DNA from: CAZWDL01 sp964632995
GTDB taxonomy: Bacteria > Bacteroidota > Bacteroidia > Chitinophagales > Saprospiraceae
Direction of reading: 5' to 3'
Assembly: GCA_964632995.1 (NCBI GenBank)
Contig: CAZWDL010000072.1
Location: forward strand, 1-36,897
Length of the DNA: 36,897 bases
The translations under genes were made by a program, and so were the position numbers. Shown piece by piece: positions 33,362 to 36,897 of the stretch (positions within the stretch are counted from its first letter, which is position 1; each line of letters starts with the position of its first letter). The notes beneath the pieces were generated by a model. The model did not search any database, was not told the DNA's origin, and saw nothing but the letters and a program-made list of their open reading frames with translations.

Positions 33362-36211
33362 ATGAAAAATTCACTCTTGCTGTTCGTGCTCCTGCTGTCG
33401 ACTGCAGTCTGGGGCCAAACCAAACTGATCGAGAAGGTCACCAAAACGGGCGACGAAGTTGTCATTCCGTACGAAAAGTACGAACTGGAAAACGGGTTGA
33501 CCCTCATCATTCACGAAGATCACTCCGACCCCATCGTTCACGTCGATGTCACCTATCACGTGGGTTCGGCGCGGGAGGAGCTCAACAAATCCGGCTTCGC
33601 CCACTTTTTCGAGCACATGATGTTCCAGGGCTCCGAAAACGTCGCGGACGAAGAGCACTTCAAAATCGTTACCGAAGCCGGCGGCACCCTGAACGGGACC
33701 ACTAACCGGGACCGGACCAACTACTTCGAAACCCTGCCTTCCAACCAGCTGGAAACAGCACTCTGGCTGGAATCGGACCGCATGGGCTTTTTCCTCGACG
33801 CCGTCACCCAGGAAAAGTTCGAAGTGCAGCGGGCCACCGTGAAAAACGAAAAAGGCCAGAATTACGACAACCGCCCCTACGGCCTCTACCGCGAATTGCA
33901 GGCCGCCGCCATGTATCCCTACGGCCACCCCTACTCCTGGCTGACCATCGGCAGATTGGAAGACCTGGACCGGGTAAACGTCGATGATCTCAAGCGCTTT
34001 TTTCTGCGCTGGTACGGCCCCAACAACGCTACCTTAACCATCGGCGGCGATGTCAACCCGCAAGCGGTGGTTGAATTAGTGGAAAAGTATTTCGGCGTGA
34101 TCCCCAGCGGCCCCGAAGTAGAGCCCCTAAAACTGGCTCCGCCCGTTCTGGAGTCCGACCGCTATGTCTCCTATGTGGATGACAAGATCCGCTTTCCGGC
34201 CGTTATCTTCAGCTATCCTACGGTGCCGAGATTTCATCCTGACGAAGCACCCCTGGACTGCCTGGCGGAAATTCTGGGCAGCGGCAAGAGTTCCTATCTC
34301 TACAAAAATTTTGTGCTGACGCAGAAAGCCATCAGCGCCTCCGCTTCGCACCCCGCAAGTGAACTGGCCGGCGAATTTTCCATGTTCGTCCTGCCCTTCC
34401 CGGGCCAGACCCTGTCCGACTTTGAACAGGAAATGCGCAGCATCCTGGAGGAATTTGAAAAGAACGGCGTCACCGAAGAGGATATCGTCAAGTTCAAAGC
34501 CAACCGGGAAGCCGATATCATCAACGGCCTGTCCAGCGTCGCCGGCAAGGTTTCCCAGCTGGCGAATTACGAGACCTTCTACGGCGATCCCGACGCTATC
34601 AAGCACGACCTCGACCGCTATCTCAGCATCACTAAAGAGGATGTCATGCGGGTGTTTAACAAATATATCAAGGAAAGCCCCGCCGTCGTTGTCAGCGTGG
34701 TGCCCGATGAAAAAACGGCGCCGGCCCGGCCGGATAACTACGAAATTCCCACCGAAGGAGAAAACCCGTACCCGACGACCGATTATTCCGGGCTGGAATA
34801 CAAGCGCCCGGAAGGCGACCGGTTTGATCGCAGCCAACGCCCGGCGCTGGGACCGAACCCGGTGGTCAAAGTGCCCGATTTCTGGAAAACGGATTTCGAC
34901 AACGGCATCAAGGTCATCGGTGCCGAATCGGATGAGATTCCTACCGTTACCCTGCAGCTGACGCTCAACGGCGGCCACAAACTGGAAGCCAAAGATCTGT
35001 CCAAAGCAGGGCTGGCTTCCCTCACCGCCGGCATGATGAACGAGGCAACGGAAAAGTACAGCTCGGAAGAAATTCAGGAGGAGCTGCGTAAGATCGGCAG
35101 TAACATCAGCCTCAACAGTGGCCAGACGAGCAGCACCATGTACATTTCCACCCTGGTCAAAAACCTGGATAAAACCCTGGAACTGGCCGAGGAGATACTC
35201 ATGCGTCCCGCCTTTAAGGAAGACGACTTCAACCGCCTGAAGAAACAACAGCTGGAAGGCATTCAGGCCCGGCGCAAAGACCCGGCGGCCATCGCTTCCC
35301 AGATCTTCCAGCAGCTGTTATACGGTGAAGGTCACATCTACGCCGTACCGGGCAGCGGTGAAGAGGAAACCGTCAACAACATTACGCTGGAAGACGTCAA
35401 AGCTTTTTACGAAAGTAACTATTCCCCCGCCGTCGCAGAACTGGTGATCGTCGGTGACATTTCCGAAGAGGAGGTCCTTCCCAAACTGGAATTCCTGCAA
35501 TCCTGGGAAGGTAAAGCAGTGGAGATTCCGAAGCTGCCGAACCCGAAAAAAGCCGATAAGACCAAACTTTACCTGATCGACAAAACCAGCGCGCCGCAGT
35601 CACAGATCCGCATCGGCTACCTGACCGACCTGGAGTACGACCTGACGGGCGATTACTTCAAATCCTACCTGATGAACTTCCCTCTGGGCGGCGCCTTCAA
35701 TAGCCGGATCAACCTCAACCTGCGGGAAGACAAGGGCTGGACCTACGGCGCCCGCTCCTACTTCGCTTATGATGATGCAGATGACCCGATCGCCTACATG
35801 GCCAGCGCCGGCGTGAAAGGCGAAGCAACGGCCGGAGCAGTAAAAGAATTCATGAAAGAGATTAAAGGTTACCAAAAAGAAGGCATCACGGAGGAAGAAC
35901 TGGCTTTTATCCGCAAGGCAGTCGGTCAGCGGGATGCAAGGAACTACGAGACGCCGCGCCAGAAGGCAGGCTTCCTGAGAAGAATCGTCCACTACGACCT
36001 CGATGAGTCCTTTGTAGACAAACAGACGGAAATCATCAATACGATTACGAAGCAGGAAATCGACAGGCTGGCCAAAAAATTCCTGGACTACGAGAAGATG
36101 TACATCCTGGTGGTCGGCGACGAGGCTTCCAATATCGACGGGCTGAAGGAACTGGGGTACGACATCGTTCCGCTGGACGAGGAAGGACAAGTAAAGGTCG
36201 TCCGGCCGTAA
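33362..36211 (+). CDS. Secreted M16 family zinc peptidase
   Basis: A 949-residue exported peptidase of the insulinase/pitrilysin family (MKNSLLLFVLLLSTAVWG signal, then QTK). The inverted zinc motif is H81-F-F-E84-H85 in HFFEHMMFQG, with the third ligand E163 (VKNEKGQ). The second half (about 500-930) is the inactive M16 C-terminal repeat that forms the substrate chamber: TLQLTLNGGHKLEAKD, SAPQSQIRIGYL and FPLGGAFNSRINLNLREDKGWTYGARS are typical. It should degrade peptides in the periplasm. It follows the BNR protein with a long gap, so is probably transcribed separately. Confidence 0.95.
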   Translation: MKNSLLLFVLLLSTAVWGQTKLIEKVTKTGDEVVIPYEKYELENGLTLIIHEDHSDPIVHVDVTYHVGSAREELNKSGFAHFFEHMMFQGSENVADEEHFKIVTEAGGTLNGTTNRDRTNYFETLPSNQLETALWLESDRMGFFLDAVTQEKFEVQRATVKNEKGQNYDNRPYGLYRELQAAAMYPYGHPYSWLTIGRLEDLDRVNVDDLKRFFLRWYGPNNATLTIGGDVNPQAVVELVEKYFGVIPSGPEVEPLKLAPPVLESDRYVSYVDDKIRFPAVIFSYPTVPRFHPDEAPLDCLAEILGSGKSSYLYKNFVLTQKAISASASHPASELAGEFSMFVLPFPGQTLSDFEQEMRSILEEFEKNGVTEEDIVKFKANREADIINGLSSVAGKVSQLANYETFYGDPDAIKHDLDRYLSITKEDVMRVFNKYIKESPAVVVSVVPDEKTAPARPDNYEIPTEGENPYPTTDYSGLEYKRPEGDRFDRSQRPALGPNPVVKVPDFWKTDFDNGIKVIGAESDEIPTVTLQLTLNGGHKLEAKDLSKAGLASLTAGMMNEATEKYSSEEIQEELRKIGSNISLNSGQTSSTMYISTLVKNLDKTLELAEEILMRPAFKEDDFNRLKKQQLEGIQARRKDPAAIASQIFQQLLYGEGHIYAVPGSGEEETVNNITLEDVKAFYESNYSPAVAELVIVGDISEEEVLPKLEFLQSWEGKAVEIPKLPNPKKADKTKLYLIDKTSAPQSQIRIGYLTDLEYDLTGDYFKSYLMNFPLGGAFNSRINLNLREDKGWTYGARSYFAYDDADDPIAYMASAGVKGEATAGAVKEFMKEIKGYQKEGITEEELAFIRKAVGQRDARNYETPRQKAGFLRRIVHYDLDESFVDKQTEIINTITKQEIDRLAKKFLDYEKMYILVVGDEASNIDGLKELGYDIVPLDEEGQVKVVRP

Positions 36212-36264
36212 GGGCTACTCGGAGACCTGGAGACTCGGGGACCGGAAACCTCCTTTGGAGAAAT

Positions 36265-36304
36265 AAAGCGCGCTGTTCATCGACGGATGGGCAGCGCGCT
36301 TTTT
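36265..36304 (+). terminator. Intrinsic terminator of the M16 peptidase gene
   Basis: AAGCGCGCTG (36266-36275) pairs with CAGCGCGCTT (36292-36301) across a 16-base loop and is followed by TTT. It lies 54 bases after the stop codon. Confidence 0.85.
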
Positions 36305-36468
36305 GGTATCAGGCGGAAGTGGGAAGCAGGAAGTTCACCAGGCCGGGCCGTGAAGGTTGGAAGGAGGAAGTAGCAACTACGTTTTCACGCATTTGCCAGG
36401 GTTAGCCCTGACACAAATATTTTAAAATCAATGGTTTAAATCATTTGTCGTCATTATTCATGGTAAGT

Positions 36469-36487
36469 CCATGAATAATCCGGGTTA
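36469..36487. repeat. CCATGAATAATCCGGGTTA repeat copy
   Basis: An exact 19-bp match to the ends of the 5635-5817 element. It also pairs with an ATTATTCATGG arm (36453-36463), giving an 11-bp hairpin with a 5-base loop. Its last three bases are the reverse complement of the stop codon of the downstream minus-strand gene. Confidence 0.6.
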
Positions 36488-36802
36488 TGGGAGTATTCCA
36501 AACAGAATCAGCAAAATGATAAAGACGGGCACAGCGACTCGTCCCACCCTGGGGTTCAACAAATAGGAACTGAGGGAAAAAAGCGCCAGTCCGGTAAACC
36601 ATAGTTCATTCTCACAAACTTTCCAACCGGGGAAAAAAGCCTGCAAGCTCATGAGGAAGACCCCGACCTGCATCGGAATCAGATAGAGCAAGCGCAGCGG
36701 GCCGATGTGTTGGGTGAAGAACCCGCGAATTTTACGGGCTGTTTCATTGTTTTTGACGGACAAAGCGTTGCATGTTTTGGCTTTAATTTGAGGTAAGACC
36801 AT
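36485..36802 (-). CDS. Small membrane protein of unknown function
   Basis: A 105-residue protein (ATG 36802; a GTG at 36829 would lie inside a repeat hairpin). Hydrophobic segments lie at about 45-65 (LRLLYLIPMQVGVFLMSLQAFF), 76-90 (WFTGLALFSLSSYLL) and 94-105 (VAVPVFIILLILFGILP). I do not recognise a family. Its stop codon TAA is formed by a CCGGGTTA-type repeat and its 5' side is flanked by a GGCACTA hairpin, so it is enclosed by both repeat families. Confidence 0.5.
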   Translation of the reverse strand: MVLPQIKAKTCNALSVKNNETARKIRGFFTQHIGPLRLLYLIPMQVGVFLMSLQAFFPGWKVCENELWFTGLALFSLSSYLLNPRVGRVAVPVFIILLILFGILP

Positions 36803-36814
36803 GATCAGAATACC

Positions 36815-36836
36815 TAGTGGCTTCGGCACTAAATAA
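36815..36836. repeat. GGCACTA hairpin repeat
   Basis: TAGTG (36815-36819) and CACTA (36827-36831) form a short hairpin followed by AATAA, like the copy at 5488-5504. It overlaps the alternative GTG start of the small membrane-protein gene. Confidence 0.4.
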
Positions 36837-36897
36837 TTAGGAGCATCTATACTCGTTCTTTTCCGGCTGAGCTGCGTTAAAGAACCGGGCTTCGTGG

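Overview
The window looks like chromosomal DNA of a member of the phylum Bacteroidota, most likely from the Saprospiria (Lewinella/Haliscomenobacter-like). This is inferred from a C-terminal type IX secretion sorting domain (PDZ protein ending at 29529), a DUF4403 lipoprotein, upstream boxes matching the Bacteroidota -7 consensus TAnnTTTG, few Shine-Dalgarno-like sites, a medium-high G+C content and many short intergenic inverted repeats. No plasmid, phage, CRISPR or rRNA signal was seen. The species cannot be named from the sequence alone.

Layout. 1-500: a damaged tRNA-Gly copy, tRNA-Gly(GCC) and tRNA-Leu(UAA), two with strong terminators. Neither intact tRNA encodes CCA, which fits the CCA-adding enzyme at 21483-22919. 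556-1735: a DUF4240 protein, a frameshifted orphan toxin-like module and the tail of a four-helix-bundle gene, i.e. a decaying accessory patch. 1950-2896: a metallophosphoesterase and a dodecin. 2966-8734: the most unusual part. An EamA exporter, a GT4 glycosyltransferase, a PTPS-like protein, a zinc-less MDR dehydrogenase and a RibD-type reductase lie on the minus strand, with a CDP-alcohol phosphatidyltransferase diverging from them. I read this as an uncharacterised pathway for a pterin- or pyrimidine-like, glycosylated, perhaps lipid-linked molecule. A repeat-rich 494-bp gap interrupts it.

8788-17154: a membrane protein, a two-CBM20 amylomaltase (MalQ), Mn-type superoxide dismutase, an HSDL2-like SDR and a GH31 lipoprotein. 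17321-20149: two small genes and then a compact NYN nuclease - QueD - RtcA operon with an RNA-processing flavour. 20206-24059 (minus): a saccharopine-dehydrogenase-like protein, CCA-adding enzyme and DusB. 24304-29529: NhaD Na+/H+ antiporter, a small lipoprotein, the DUF4403 lipoprotein, and a secreted protein with four PDZ modules in an ABAB arrangement. 29811-36211: a large secreted sortilin/BNR propeller protein and a secreted M16 zinc peptidase. 36485-36802: a small membrane protein flanked on both sides by the same repeat families that fill the gap in the 4-9 kb cluster.

The best candidate for an undescribed system is the 4011-8734 cluster. Secondary candidates are the NYN-QueD-RtcA operon, the ABAB PDZ secreted protein and the two co-occurring short repeat families.
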